Shown: one piece after another, positions 27,368 to 35,794 of the stretch
How positions within the stretch are numbered: the first letter of the stretch is position 1
Layout of the letters: each line of letters starts with the position of its first letter
NCBI RefSeq assembly: GCF_002906655.1
Contig: NZ_CP025794.1
Span: 3,100,001 to 3,164,000, forward strand
DNA: 64,000 nucleotides
Direction of reading: 5' to 3'
DNA from: Vibrio hyugaensis
GTDB taxonomy: Bacteria; Pseudomonadota; Gammaproteobacteria; Enterobacterales; Vibrionaceae
Translations under genes and position numbers: made by a program
Notes under the pieces: model-generated
The model's database searches: none
What the model was told of the DNA's origin: nothing
Seen by the model: only the letters and a program-made list of their open reading frames with translations

Positions 27368-27682
27368 CTACATGTCGACGGATTCAAGCAAAGTGACTTT
27401 AACCGAGTCTCGCTCAATCAACTCAAACACTTTTGGACGAATGTTGCTAATCCACCAATCATTGTAAGTGTCCGCATAAAGTCTCTGACGATCGGCTTCG
27501 CTATCAAATTCTCGCAACCACACAAAATAATCGTGCCCATCTTCGCCAGTGTGAACGTAAGTGTTCAATACGCGCATGCCTTTTGAACGTTGGTAGGGTA
27601 ACAACTCGTTTTTCATCCACGTTAACCATTGTTCTGTTTTGCCTGTTTTGATTTTGTATTGGCGTAATTCTGTCACTTTCAC
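27368..27682 (-). CDS. NIPSNAP family protein
   Basis: A 104-residue NIPSNAP/dimeric alpha-beta-barrel protein: VTELRQYKIKTGKTEQWLTWM at the start, then VLNTYVHTGEDGHDYFVWLREFDSEADRQ (in part). Many relatives are single-domain proteins of unknown function. I chose the GTG at 27682, placed 6 bp after GAGGA; the frame extends eight codons to a TTG with no ribosome site. It lies antisense to, and between, fliJ and fliK, interrupting an otherwise forward flagellar cluster. Nothing in its sequence suggests a flagellar role. Confidence 0.8.
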   Translation of the reverse strand: MKVTELRQYKIKTGKTEQWLTWMKNELLPYQRSKGMRVLNTYVHTGEDGHDYFVWLREFDSEADRQRLYADTYNDWWISNIRPKVFELIERDSVKVTLLESVDM

Positions 27683-27832
27683 AGTCGGTCCTCGTCGGTA
27701 GAGCAAGGTTACTGTTTACGCCTTGAAAGCGTTTGAGTCAAATTCATCGCACTAAGCCGTTTCTTCTAAGGTTGATCTTGATTCCATCATTCAATCTAGC
27801 CTGATGAGCGTCAGAAAACTCACGTTATGCGT

Positions 27833-27848
27833 TGGCGTGATTTTTGCA
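27833..27848 (+). promoter_or_regulatory. Sigma-54 promoter of the fliK operon
   Basis: TGGCGTG-ATTT-TTGCA fits the -24/-12 consensus with exact spacing. Transcription would start near 27859. It explains how fliK onward is expressed after the reverse-strand NIPSNAP gene. Confidence 0.8.
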
Positions 27849-27946
27849 ATTCTATTTGCCAAACGGGTTCTCCAATCACCTAATTTTGCCATGCAAGGCA
27901 ATCCGGCAGCGGAATGACTCACGCTGACGATAACGAGAGTGTCTAT

Positions 27947-29953
27947 ATGAATGTGAATTTGTCGAATGTTTCTGCAACCAGTAAGTCATCGGTTTCCGAT
28001 GCGTCTTCAAAAATTGATGCAGAAAACCCTGAAAGCAAAGGTTTTTTTGAAACCTTAGCTGGGGTATTTACGGATTCACAAAAAGCAGAAAAGGCCGTCG
28101 CGAAGTCTGACACGGCAGAAGCATCAACAGAAATTGAAAGCGAAAGCCTGAAAGTGGCCTCGACAGGCTCCGGAGGTGAGAGCCAAGAAAAAGTCACAAC
28201 AGAAGGTGAGAAGACCACGTCAACCGAATCGACCGATGCGTTGCTGATTCAAGGCGAGACAAAGGCAACAAGCGATCAAGGTAGTAAAGCGACGCCTGCA
28301 GACTCTGATGTTGACACTGTTGGGGTAAATTCATCGGTTTCAAAGAGCGGCAGTGAAGTCCCTGTTGATACAAAATCTGATTCTGGTCACGCAGGGCCGA
28401 CCTCCGTGGTGGCGAGTGAGGCTCAAAAGAACATATCCGATACCCAAGTACAGAGCGATAACGTAAAGAATGCGATGGGAGAAGGTCAACAGTTGCTTGG
28501 TCGAATTGAGCAAGCAAACCAAGCGCTAAAAACTAATGAGTCTTTAGTTGATAGCGGCAAAGCATTGCCACCAGAGGCAGCACTTGCAGCAAAGTCAATG
28601 ATGACAGTAGATGGTAAGCCGTTATCACCAGAGCAACAGATCGAACTAGCGGCGTCAAATACGTTACCGCAAGATGGGATTGCCGTGTCGAAACAAGGTG
28701 AAACGGTGACTTTGGATGCCGACGGTAAACCAATTGGCCCACACCCTAAGACAGAAGCACAAATTGATTGGAATTCACCGAACACTCAAGCCATGCATGC
28801 AGAAGCAACCGTAAACGCGACGACGCAAGCTGCGGTTAACGGCCAAGTTGTCACACAAGGTGCGCAGCCGGTTATTGAATCTGAGGCGTTTCAACAGACC
28901 TTGTCCGCCGACGCTGAAACGATTGACGTAAAACGCATCTCTATCGATGAACTGCACGTCATCGATACAAAATTAGCGCAAGGAAAGCCGCTTTCTAAGC
29001 AAGAGCTCGATATCATTGAAGGGCTAAAAACGGGCGAACTTATTGCGGATATTCCAGAGCAAGGTTTGGCTCAATTTGTTGCCTTACCGAGTGATGTAAA
29101 AGTCGCGATGGCAGAACATCAAGCAGCTCAACACAATTCTAGAGCGGTTGCTTCAACGGTGACCGCTCAGCAAGCGCATCAACTTGCCGCGCAGGAACTA
29201 AAGCATACGACCGCACAAGTGAACACTCAAACTGCAGCAACGCCAAATGTCGATAAAGCGGCAATGTCTGTGATGCCAGAGGCACTAGCGGCTTCAACGA
29301 TGAACCCTGTGAATCAAGCAGCATCGAGTGCTGAATTGAGTAAGAAGGTCATGAATGCTGGCCTTGCTGCTGGCGCATTAAAAGGTGCTGCGAATAAGCA
29401 AGACAAATCAGAGCCACAACCTAGTTTAGCTGGACAAATTCAAGCCTCAGCGAGTCAGCAAGGTGTGACAGCTCAGCAACAAACGAGAGTGGATGCCGCT
29501 CAGCAAGCTCAGTTGCCGTTGCAGCTAACCAAAGAACTTGCGAATGACCAAGTCGCTGAGAAAGTGCAAATGATGATGTCGAAGAACTTAAAGAACCTCG
29601 ATATTCGCTTAGACCCACCAGAACTTGGTCGTATGCAGATCCGCATGACAATGAACAACGATCTTGCCAACGTTCATTTTACGGTAGCAAACCCACAAGC
29701 ACGCGACTTAATTGAACAAACACTGCCTCGTTTAAGAGAAATGTTGGCGCAACAAGGCATGCAACTGGCAGATTCTTCAGTGCAACAACAAAGCAGTGGT
29801 CAGCAGCAAGGTGGCTATGCGAATGCGGATCAAAATGGTCAAAGCGGACAAGGTCGTGGATTTTCTGGCCAGTCAGATGAAAACTTTGATGCCGACGTGA
29901 ATCTTGATTTGAATGTGGCCTCAAAGCGTGATGGAATTAGTTTTTACGCATAA
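27947..29953 (+). CDS. fliK: Flagellar hook-length control protein FliK
   Basis: A 668-residue FliK. The first 540 residues are low-complexity (Ser/Thr/Ala/Gln/Glu-rich), as expected of the exported molecular ruler. The C-terminal substrate-switch domain is conserved: VAEKVQMMMSKNLKNLDIRL, DPPELGRMQIRM and a Gln/Gly-rich tail. It is longer than E. coli FliK (375). Start choice: the ATG at 27947 follows GAGAG at good spacing; an in-frame ATG at 27914 lies directly against GGA and is less likely. It is the first gene after a sigma-54-type promoter. Confidence 0.9.
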   Translation: MNVNLSNVSATSKSSVSDASSKIDAENPESKGFFETLAGVFTDSQKAEKAVAKSDTAEASTEIESESLKVASTGSGGESQEKVTTEGEKTTSTESTDALLIQGETKATSDQGSKATPADSDVDTVGVNSSVSKSGSEVPVDTKSDSGHAGPTSVVASEAQKNISDTQVQSDNVKNAMGEGQQLLGRIEQANQALKTNESLVDSGKALPPEAALAAKSMMTVDGKPLSPEQQIELAASNTLPQDGIAVSKQGETVTLDADGKPIGPHPKTEAQIDWNSPNTQAMHAEATVNATTQAAVNGQVVTQGAQPVIESEAFQQTLSADAETIDVKRISIDELHVIDTKLAQGKPLSKQELDIIEGLKTGELIADIPEQGLAQFVALPSDVKVAMAEHQAAQHNSRAVASTVTAQQAHQLAAQELKHTTAQVNTQTAATPNVDKAAMSVMPEALAASTMNPVNQAASSAELSKKVMNAGLAAGALKGAANKQDKSEPQPSLAGQIQASASQQGVTAQQQTRVDAAQQAQLPLQLTKELANDQVAEKVQMMMSKNLKNLDIRLDPPELGRMQIRMTMNNDLANVHFTVANPQARDLIEQTLPRLREMLAQQGMQLADSSVQQQSSGQQQGGYANADQNGQSGQGRGFSGQSDENFDADVNLDLNVASKRDGISFYA

Positions 29954-29992
29954 AATAGCGGCCTAGAAAAAGCAGAACAATAAGAGATAGTA

Positions 29993-30493
29993 ATGGCAGA
30001 AGAACAGCTACAAGGTGTTGATGCACCGAAAGGAAAAGGCAAACTACTGATCATCATCATTGCGGTAGTGGTGTTGCTTATCGGTGGTGGTGCGGCCGCC
30101 TTCTTTTTAATGGGTTCTGACGAGCCTGCGCAAGCCGCTCAAACTCAACAAGCGCAAGCAGCAACCGCTGCAGAGCCCATTGCTTACGTTAACATTGCAC
30201 AACCATTTATTTTTAACGTGACGGGTGACCGTCGCGATAGACTGGTACAAATCAAAGCACAGCTGATGGTGCGCGGTAGTGAAAATGAGCAATTGGCTCG
30301 TTACCACTCCCCACTGATTGAAAGCTCTTTGTTGTCGACTTTCGCATCGGCAACCGTAGAGCAGCTTCGTTCACCTACGGGTCGTGTGGAACTGCGAGAT
30401 CGCGCTTCAGACGACATCAAAGCGGCATTGAACGCGGCAGTTGGTAAGCCAGTGATTGAGAAAGTACTGTTTACAGATTTTGTAATTCAATAG
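29993..30493 (+). CDS. fliL: Flagellar basal body-associated protein FliL
   Basis: A 166-residue protein with one N-terminal transmembrane segment (LLIIIIAVVVLLIGGGAAAFFLMG, about residues 19-41) and a periplasmic domain (YVNIAQPFIFNVTGDRRDRLVQIKAQLMV and the C-terminal VIEKVLFTDFVIQ). FliL surrounds the stator and supports torque, notably in Vibrio polar motors. Start ATG at 29993; fliM follows after 7 bp. Confidence 0.93.
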   Translation: MAEEQLQGVDAPKGKGKLLIIIIAVVVLLIGGGAAAFFLMGSDEPAQAAQTQQAQAATAAEPIAYVNIAQPFIFNVTGDRRDRLVQIKAQLMVRGSENEQLARYHSPLIESSLLSTFASATVEQLRSPTGRVELRDRASDDIKAALNAAVGKPVIEKVLFTDFVIQ

Positions 30494-30500
30494 GTAAAAC

Positions 30501-31547
30501 GTGACCGATCTATTAAGCCAAGACGAGATTGATGCGCTACTACATGGGGTTGACGATGTTGATGACGTCGATGAACCCATAGATGCCGGCGACGAAAGTG
30601 CCGTCAGTTTCGATTTCTCGTCTCAAGACAGGATTGTCCGTGGTCGGATGCCGACGCTCGAACTTATCAATGAGCGCTTTGCCCGACACATGCGAATCAG
30701 CCTGTTTAACATGTTGCGTAAAACCGCTGAGGTGTCGATTAACGGCGTACAGATGATGAAATTTGGTGAATACCAAAATACGCTGTACGTTCCGACCAGT
30801 TTGAACATGGTACGTTTTCGTCCACTCAAAGGCACAGCCTTGATCACCATGGAAGCACGTTTGGTGTTTATCTTGGTTGAAAACTTCTTCGGGGGTGATG
30901 GCCGTTTCCACGCCAAAATCGAAGGCCGAGAATTCACGCCAACCGAACGTCGCATCATTCAGCTTCTGCTGAAAATTGTTTTCGAAGATTACAAAGAAGC
31001 GTGGTCGCCAGTGATGGGGGTGGAATTTGAATACCTCGATTCCGAAGTGAACCCAAGTATGGCAAACATCGTGAGCCCGACCGAAGTGATTGTCGTGAGT
31101 TCATTCCACATCGAAGTTGATGGCGGTGGTGGTGACTTCCACGTAGTGATGCCTTACTCCATGGTTGAACCAATCCGCGAACTGCTTGATGCAGGTGTGC
31201 AATCCGACAAGATGGAAACTGACGTTCGTTGGAGCTCTGCTCTGCGCGAAGAGATCATGGATTGCCCGGTTAACTTCCGTGTGAACTTGTTAGAGAAAGA
31301 CATCTCTCTTCGCGATTTGATGGAACTGCAGCCGGGTGATGTTATCCCGATTGAAATGCCAGAACACGCGACCATGTTCATCGAAGATTTGCCGACTTAC
31401 CGTGTGAAAATGGGGCGTTCTGACGACAAGCTTGCCGTGCAAGTTTCTGAAGAAATCGAGCGTCCACACGTAGTCAAAACCGATTTAGCCTTCTTGGGTA
31501 AAGACATCATGTCTGAACTTGAGAATGACGACGATACAAACGATTAA
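30501..31547 (+). CDS. fliM: Flagellar motor switch protein FliM
   Basis: A 348-residue C-ring protein that binds phosphorylated CheY and changes rotation direction. The N-terminal CheY-binding motif is present (LLSQDEIDALLHGV, residues 3-16). The middle GGxG region (FFGGDGRFHAKIEGREFTPTERRII) and the C-terminal SpoA-like domain (LRDLMELQPGDVIPIEMPE) follow. The start is GTG at 30501 behind TAGGTAA. Confidence 0.95.
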   Translation: MTDLLSQDEIDALLHGVDDVDDVDEPIDAGDESAVSFDFSSQDRIVRGRMPTLELINERFARHMRISLFNMLRKTAEVSINGVQMMKFGEYQNTLYVPTSLNMVRFRPLKGTALITMEARLVFILVENFFGGDGRFHAKIEGREFTPTERRIIQLLLKIVFEDYKEAWSPVMGVEFEYLDSEVNPSMANIVSPTEVIVVSSFHIEVDGGGGDFHVVMPYSMVEPIRELLDAGVQSDKMETDVRWSSALREEIMDCPVNFRVNLLEKDISLRDLMELQPGDVIPIEMPEHATMFIEDLPTYRVKMGRSDDKLAVQVSEEIERPHVVKTDLAFLGKDIMSELENDDDTND

Positions 31548-31644
31548 AAATCCTTGCTAAAACAAGCCGCCAAGATGTCTCTCTCAATGCCATTGATGAC
31601 GAGACTCAAAAAGGCGTAAGCAAGGCTTAACACAGGACAGAAAA

Positions 31645-32055
31645 ATGGAACCAAGTGACGATCAAAAGCTAGCAGACGAATGGGCAGCCGCTCTTGGCGA
31701 AGATCCGTCTGCACCTTCAATCGATGTTGATGAGATATTGGCAGCACCATTGGAGGAGCTGAAAGATACTTCTGCTCCAATTACGGATGACGAGCGTCGT
31801 AAACTCGATACCATTATGGATATCCCAGTGACAATCTCGATGGAAGTGGGCCGCTCGCAAATCAGCATCCGTAACCTGCTGCAATTGAACCAAGGTTCGG
31901 TTGTGGAACTTGACCGTCTAGCTGGTGAGTCATTAGATGTATTGGTTAACGGTACTTTGATTGCTCATGGTGAAGTCGTTGTCGTCAATGACAAGTTTGG
32001 TATTCGTCTGACCGACGTGATCAGCCAAACTGAACGCATTAAAAAGCTGCGCTAA
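31645..32055 (+). CDS. fliN: Flagellar motor switch protein FliN
   Basis: A 136-residue FliN with an acidic N-terminal half (residues 1-55) and the C-terminal SpoA domain (IPVTISMEVGRSQISIRNLLQLNQGSVVELDRLAGE, in part), the bulk of the C ring and a docking site for FliH. The ATG follows CACAGGACAG. It lies 97 bp after fliM and 1 bp before fliO. Confidence 0.95.
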   Translation: MEPSDDQKLADEWAAALGEDPSAPSIDVDEILAAPLEELKDTSAPITDDERRKLDTIMDIPVTISMEVGRSQISIRNLLQLNQGSVVELDRLAGESLDVLVNGTLIAHGEVVVVNDKFGIRLTDVISQTERIKKLR

Positions 32056-32056
32056 T

Positions 32057-32470
32057 ATGAGCAGCTCAATCAAAACGCGATTGAAGCAAATCACAGGAGC
32101 ACTCGGCTTAATGCTGAGTGCTCCTTATGCATTTGCAGCCGCGCCAACGAGTCTAGATTTAGCGACCACATTAGGTTCTTTAGTGCTTGTGATTGGTGTG
32201 ATTCTATTACTGGCTTGGTTGCTAAAACGCATGCAAGTTCCAGCGATGGGGCAACAGAAAGGGCTGCGTATTGTCAGTCAGTTACCAGTCGGCACCAAAG
32301 AGCGCATTGCGGTTGTTCAGGTTGGTGAAGAACAGTTCTTGGTTGGCATTACAAGCCAATCTATCCAAACCTTGGCCAAGCTTGAAACGCCATTGAAAGA
32401 GGAAGCGTTGGCGACCAGCGCATTTGCTAGTCAATTTAGCCAACTGATAAAAAAACATGACAAAGGATAA
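32057..32470 (+). CDS. fliO: Flagellar biosynthetic protein FliO
   Basis: A 137-residue membrane protein with a signal-like N-terminus, one main transmembrane segment ([22 protein letters not shown], about residues 35-56, in part) and a cytoplasmic domain ([31 protein letters not shown]). FliO helps FliP assemble into the export gate. It overlaps the fliP start by 14 bp. Confidence 0.92.
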   Translation: MSSSIKTRLKQITGALGLMLSAPYAFAAAPTSLDLATTLGSLVLVIGVILLLAWLLKRMQVPAMGQQKGLRIVSQLPVGTKERIAVVQVGEEQFLVGITSQSIQTLAKLETPLKEEALATSAFASQFSQLIKKHDKG

Positions 32471-33326
32471 TTCAATCCGCCTGATGCTGAGCACCTTTAT
32501 GTTGCTCATTGGCGTGCTGTTTTCTTCGCTTTCTTTTGCACAAGCAGAGGAATCACCATTACCTGCCAATCTAGCGCAGGGCGACAGTGTGACGGTTAAG
32601 GCAATGGAGAGTGAGTCAGGCTCAAGCCGCAGTATGTCGGTGGGTAATGGTGGCGGTATTCCTGCCTTTACCATGACGACCAACGCCGACGGCAGTGAAG
32701 ACTATTCGGTGACGTTACAGATTCTTGCCTTAATGACCATGCTTGGCTTCTTGCCAGCGATGGTGATTTTGATGACGTCGTTTACCCGTATTGTGGTGGT
32801 GATGTCGATTCTGCGACAAGCTATGGGTCTACAGCAAACGCCTTCTAACCAAGTCATCATTGGTATCGCGCTCTTCCTGACTTTCTTTATCATGTCGCCT
32901 GTTTTGAATGAGATTAACGATCAAGCGGTTCAACCCTATTTGAATGAGCAAGTTACGGCACGTGAAGCCTTCGACGCTGCACAAGCGCCGATGAAAGCTT
33001 TTATGCTCAAACAAACTCGCATCAAAGATTTGGAAACCTTCGTGACCATGTCAGGTGAAGAAGTGACCAATCCAGAAGATGTCTCTATGGCGGTGTTGAT
33101 CCCAGCTTTCATTACGTCCGAACTTAAGACGGCATTCCAGATCGGCTTTATGCTGTTCTTACCGTTTTTGATCATCGACCTGGTTGTTGCTTCTGTTTTG
33201 ATGGCGATGGGTATGATGATGCTATCGCCAATGATCGTATCGCTGCCATTTAAGCTGATGCTGTTTGTGCTGGTGGATGGGTGGAACTTGATATTGTCGA
33301 CACTCGCCGGCAGTTTTGCCCTTTAG
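32457..33326 (+). CDS. fliP: Flagellar export gate protein FliP
   Basis: A 289-residue core protein of the type III export gate. It has a cleavable signal peptide (hydrophobic core about 8-26, probable cut after AQA at residue 30), then about four membrane segments. Family signatures include [36 protein letters not shown] and the C-terminal [15 protein letters not shown], quoted in part. It overlaps fliO by 14 bp, suggesting translational coupling. Confidence 0.95.
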   Translation: MTKDNSIRLMLSTFMLLIGVLFSSLSFAQAEESPLPANLAQGDSVTVKAMESESGSSRSMSVGNGGGIPAFTMTTNADGSEDYSVTLQILALMTMLGFLPAMVILMTSFTRIVVVMSILRQAMGLQQTPSNQVIIGIALFLTFFIMSPVLNEINDQAVQPYLNEQVTAREAFDAAQAPMKAFMLKQTRIKDLETFVTMSGEEVTNPEDVSMAVLIPAFITSELKTAFQIGFMLFLPFLIIDLVVASVLMAMGMMMLSPMIVSLPFKLMLFVLVDGWNLILSTLAGSFAL

Positions 33327-33354
33327 ATTGGTCACAGAGAGAAGAGGGTAAGAC

Positions 33355-33624
33355 ATGACTCCAGAAATGTTTGTCGAGCTTTTCCGTGAGGCACTTTGGA
33401 TGGTGCTGATCATGGTGTGTGCCATCATTATCCCCAGCTTGCTGATTGGTCTAGTCGTGGCGATTTTCCAAGCGGCAACCTCTATCAACGAACAGACGCT
33501 GAGTTTCTTGCCGCGTTTGATTGTCACTTTGTTGGCTCTGATGTTGTTCGGCCACTGGATGACGCAAATGCTGATGGAATACTTCTACGGCCTGATTGAA
33601 CGCTTACCACAGGTGCTCTACTAG
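33355..33624 (+). CDS. fliQ: Flagellar export gate protein FliQ
   Basis: An 89-residue protein with two transmembrane helices (about 15-37 and 51-70) and the FliQ signature VAIFQAATSINEQTLSFLP. Four FliQ copies pack around the FliP-FliR core of the export gate. It starts 28 bp after fliP and ends 8 bp before fliR. Confidence 0.95.
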   Translation: MTPEMFVELFREALWMVLIMVCAIIIPSLLIGLVVAIFQAATSINEQTLSFLPRLIVTLLALMLFGHWMTQMLMEYFYGLIERLPQVLY

Positions 33625-33632
33625 AGGCGCGT

Positions 33633-34415
33633 ATGGAGTATCCAACTCATATCGTCCTCGACTGGATCGCAAACTACTTCTGGCCCTATACCCGTATCTC
33701 TGCCATGTTGATGGTGATGACGGTAACTGGGGCACGCTTCGTCTCACCTCGAATTCGCTTATACCTTGGCTTAGCGATCACCTTTGCGGTTGCGCCTGCT
33801 ATTCCCGCTGTGCCACAAGACATTGAATTGCTCTCTTTCCGTGGTTTCATGACCATCGCTGAGCAAATCATTATTGGCGTTGCCATGGGCATGGTGACTC
33901 AATTTATGATCCAAACCTTTGTTCTGCTTGGTCAGATCCTCGGTATGCAATCGAGCTTGGGTTTTGCCTCCATGGTTGACCCTGCGAATGGACAGAACAC
34001 GCCACTGCTTGGTCAGCTCTTTATGTTCTTGGCAACTATGTTCTTCCTTGCCACCGATGGGCACTTAAAAATGCTGCAGCTGGTGGTGTTCAGTTTTAAA
34101 ACCTTGCCAATTGGTTCTGGCTCATTAGGAAGTGTCGACTTCTATGAGATGGCGAGTTGGCTAGGCATCATGTTTAAAACGGCGTTGAGTATGTCTTTAT
34201 CTGGCATCATCGCATTGCTTACCATCAACTTATCATTTGGTGTAATGACGCGTGCTGCACCGCAGTTGAATATTTTCTCACTCGGTTTTGCATTCGCTTT
34301 GATGGTGGGCTTGCTGCTTTGTTGGTACATTCTGGCGGGTTTATACAGCCATTATGAATTGTTCTGGGCTGTGGGTGAGGAGCAGATTTGTAACCTCATT
34401 CGCTTGAATTGCTAG
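33633..34415 (+). CDS. fliR: Flagellar export gate protein FliR
   Basis: A 260-residue polytopic protein (five to six membrane segments) completing the FliP5-Q4-R1 gate. Conserved family segments include ARFVSPRIRLYLGLAITFAVAP and SSLGFASMVDPANGQNTPLLGQL, shown in part. Start ATG at 33633 after AGAGGCGT. flhB follows 9 bp after the stop and its ribosome site overlaps the fliR stop. Confidence 0.95.
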   Translation: MEYPTHIVLDWIANYFWPYTRISAMLMVMTVTGARFVSPRIRLYLGLAITFAVAPAIPAVPQDIELLSFRGFMTIAEQIIIGVAMGMVTQFMIQTFVLLGQILGMQSSLGFASMVDPANGQNTPLLGQLFMFLATMFFLATDGHLKMLQLVVFSFKTLPIGSGSLGSVDFYEMASWLGIMFKTALSMSLSGIIALLTINLSFGVMTRAAPQLNIFSLGFAFALMVGLLLCWYILAGLYSHYELFWAVGEEQICNLIRLNC

Positions 34416-34424
34416 GAGGCTGGA

Positions 34425-35555
34425 TTGGCAGAGTCAGACGGTCAAGAACGCACCGAAGAAGCCACCCCCCGACGGTTACAACAAGCCAGAGAGAAGGGGC
34501 AAGTTGCTCGATCTAAAGAGCTCGCATCCGCCTCTGTGCTGATTGTGGGCGCGATCGCCTTAATGTGGTTTGGTGATGCTTTAGCACGCTCACTGTTTTC
34601 GATCATGAGTCGTTTATTTGATCTCAAGCGAGAAGAGATCTTTGACACTGCAAAGTTGTTTGATATTGCGTTTGGCGCGATGACAGATTTGCTGTTCCCA
34701 CTGTTTTTGATTCTCATCACCTTGTTTGTTGCCGCCATGATTGGAGCCGCAGGGGTCGGGGGCATCAGTTTTTCTGCTGAAGCGGCAATGCCAAAACTGT
34801 CCAAAATGAACCCGCTTAGCGGTTTAAAACGTATGGTTGGTATGCAGAGTTGGGTGGAGCTTATCAAGTCCATTCTGAAAGTCGCACTTGTTACGGGGAT
34901 GGCGATATACCTCATTCAAGCCTCACAAGCGGACTTGATTCAACTCAGTATGGATGTGTATCCGCAAAACATCTTCCATGCTTTGGATATCCTGCTCAAC
35001 TTCATTTTGCTTATCAGTTGTTCGTTGTTGATTGTGGTCGCGATCGATATTCCCTTTCAGATCTGGCAGCATGCCGATCAACTTAAGATGACCAAACAAG
35101 AGATCAAAGACGAATATAAAGAGACCGAAGGTAAGCCGGAAGTGAAAGGTCGTATTCGTATGTTGCAAAGGGAAGCCGCACAGCGTCGGATGATGGCGGA
35201 TGTCCCACAAGCGGACGTTATCATTACCAACCCGGAGCACTTTTCTGTTGCGTTGCGTTATAAGCAGAAAACCGACCGAGCTCCAGTGGTGATCGCCAAA
35301 GGTACCGACCATATGGCGATGAAGATCCGAGAAGTGGCGCGTGAACATGACATTACCATTGTACCTGCTCCGCCATTGGCGCGAGCGCTTTACCACACCA
35401 CAGAGTTAGAACAAGAAATACCCGACGGACTGTTTACTGCCGTTGCACAAGTTCTCGCATTTGTGTTCCAGCTTAAGCAATATCGCAAACGTGGCGGTCA
35501 GCGACCTAAGATCCAAGATTACGATTTGCCAATCCCACCGGAACATCGCCACTAA
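34425..35555 (+). CDS. flhB: Flagellar export switch protein FlhB
   Basis: A 376-residue FlhB with four membrane segments and a cytoplasmic domain that switches export specificity from rod/hook to filament proteins. N-terminus (SDGQERTEEATPRRLQQAREKG) and cytoplasmic linker (QIWQHADQLKMTKQEIKDE) are typical. The autocleavage site reads N269-P270-E271-H272, where Salmonella and most homologues have NPTH; Asn and Pro, which carry out the cleavage, are kept. The start is TTG at 34425, 5 bp after a perfect AGGAGG. Confidence 0.95.
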   Translation: MAESDGQERTEEATPRRLQQAREKGQVARSKELASASVLIVGAIALMWFGDALARSLFSIMSRLFDLKREEIFDTAKLFDIAFGAMTDLLFPLFLILITLFVAAMIGAAGVGGISFSAEAAMPKLSKMNPLSGLKRMVGMQSWVELIKSILKVALVTGMAIYLIQASQADLIQLSMDVYPQNIFHALDILLNFILLISCSLLIVVAIDIPFQIWQHADQLKMTKQEIKDEYKETEGKPEVKGRIRMLQREAAQRRMMADVPQADVIITNPEHFSVALRYKQKTDRAPVVIAKGTDHMAMKIREVAREHDITIVPAPPLARALYHTTELEQEIPDGLFTAVAQVLAFVFQLKQYRKRGGQRPKIQDYDLPIPPEHRH

Positions 35556-35651
35556 TGAAAATAATTGCATGGGTGAAGTAGACAAAAATTCGCATTAGAT
35601 CAAAGGATTGTGATTTCTTTGAGCGATTAGTCATTATTTTGGCGTTAATCA

Positions 35652-35667
35652 TGGTACACACATTGCT
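35652..35667 (+). promoter_or_regulatory. Sigma-54 promoter of the flhA operon
   Basis: TGGTACA-CACA-TTGCT matches the -24/-12 consensus with correct spacing, 127 bp before flhA in the 239-bp flhB-flhA gap. It would drive flhA-flhF-flhG-fliA and the chemotaxis genes. Confidence 0.78.
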
Positions 35668-35794
35668 TATAACGCGTTAATCAACAACAATACCTGAACT
35701 TTTAGGCTAAAGCCGTCGCGTAGTACTCATTATAAGCGTTTAATTACTGCTTTCAGTTACGTGATGCTCCAGACCGATTGAGACACCTCGCAGT

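Noticed and set aside
34923..35396. Reverse-strand frame of 157 codons inside flhB
   Set aside because: Antisense to conserved FlhB cytoplasmic domain; His-rich artefact of the opposite strand.
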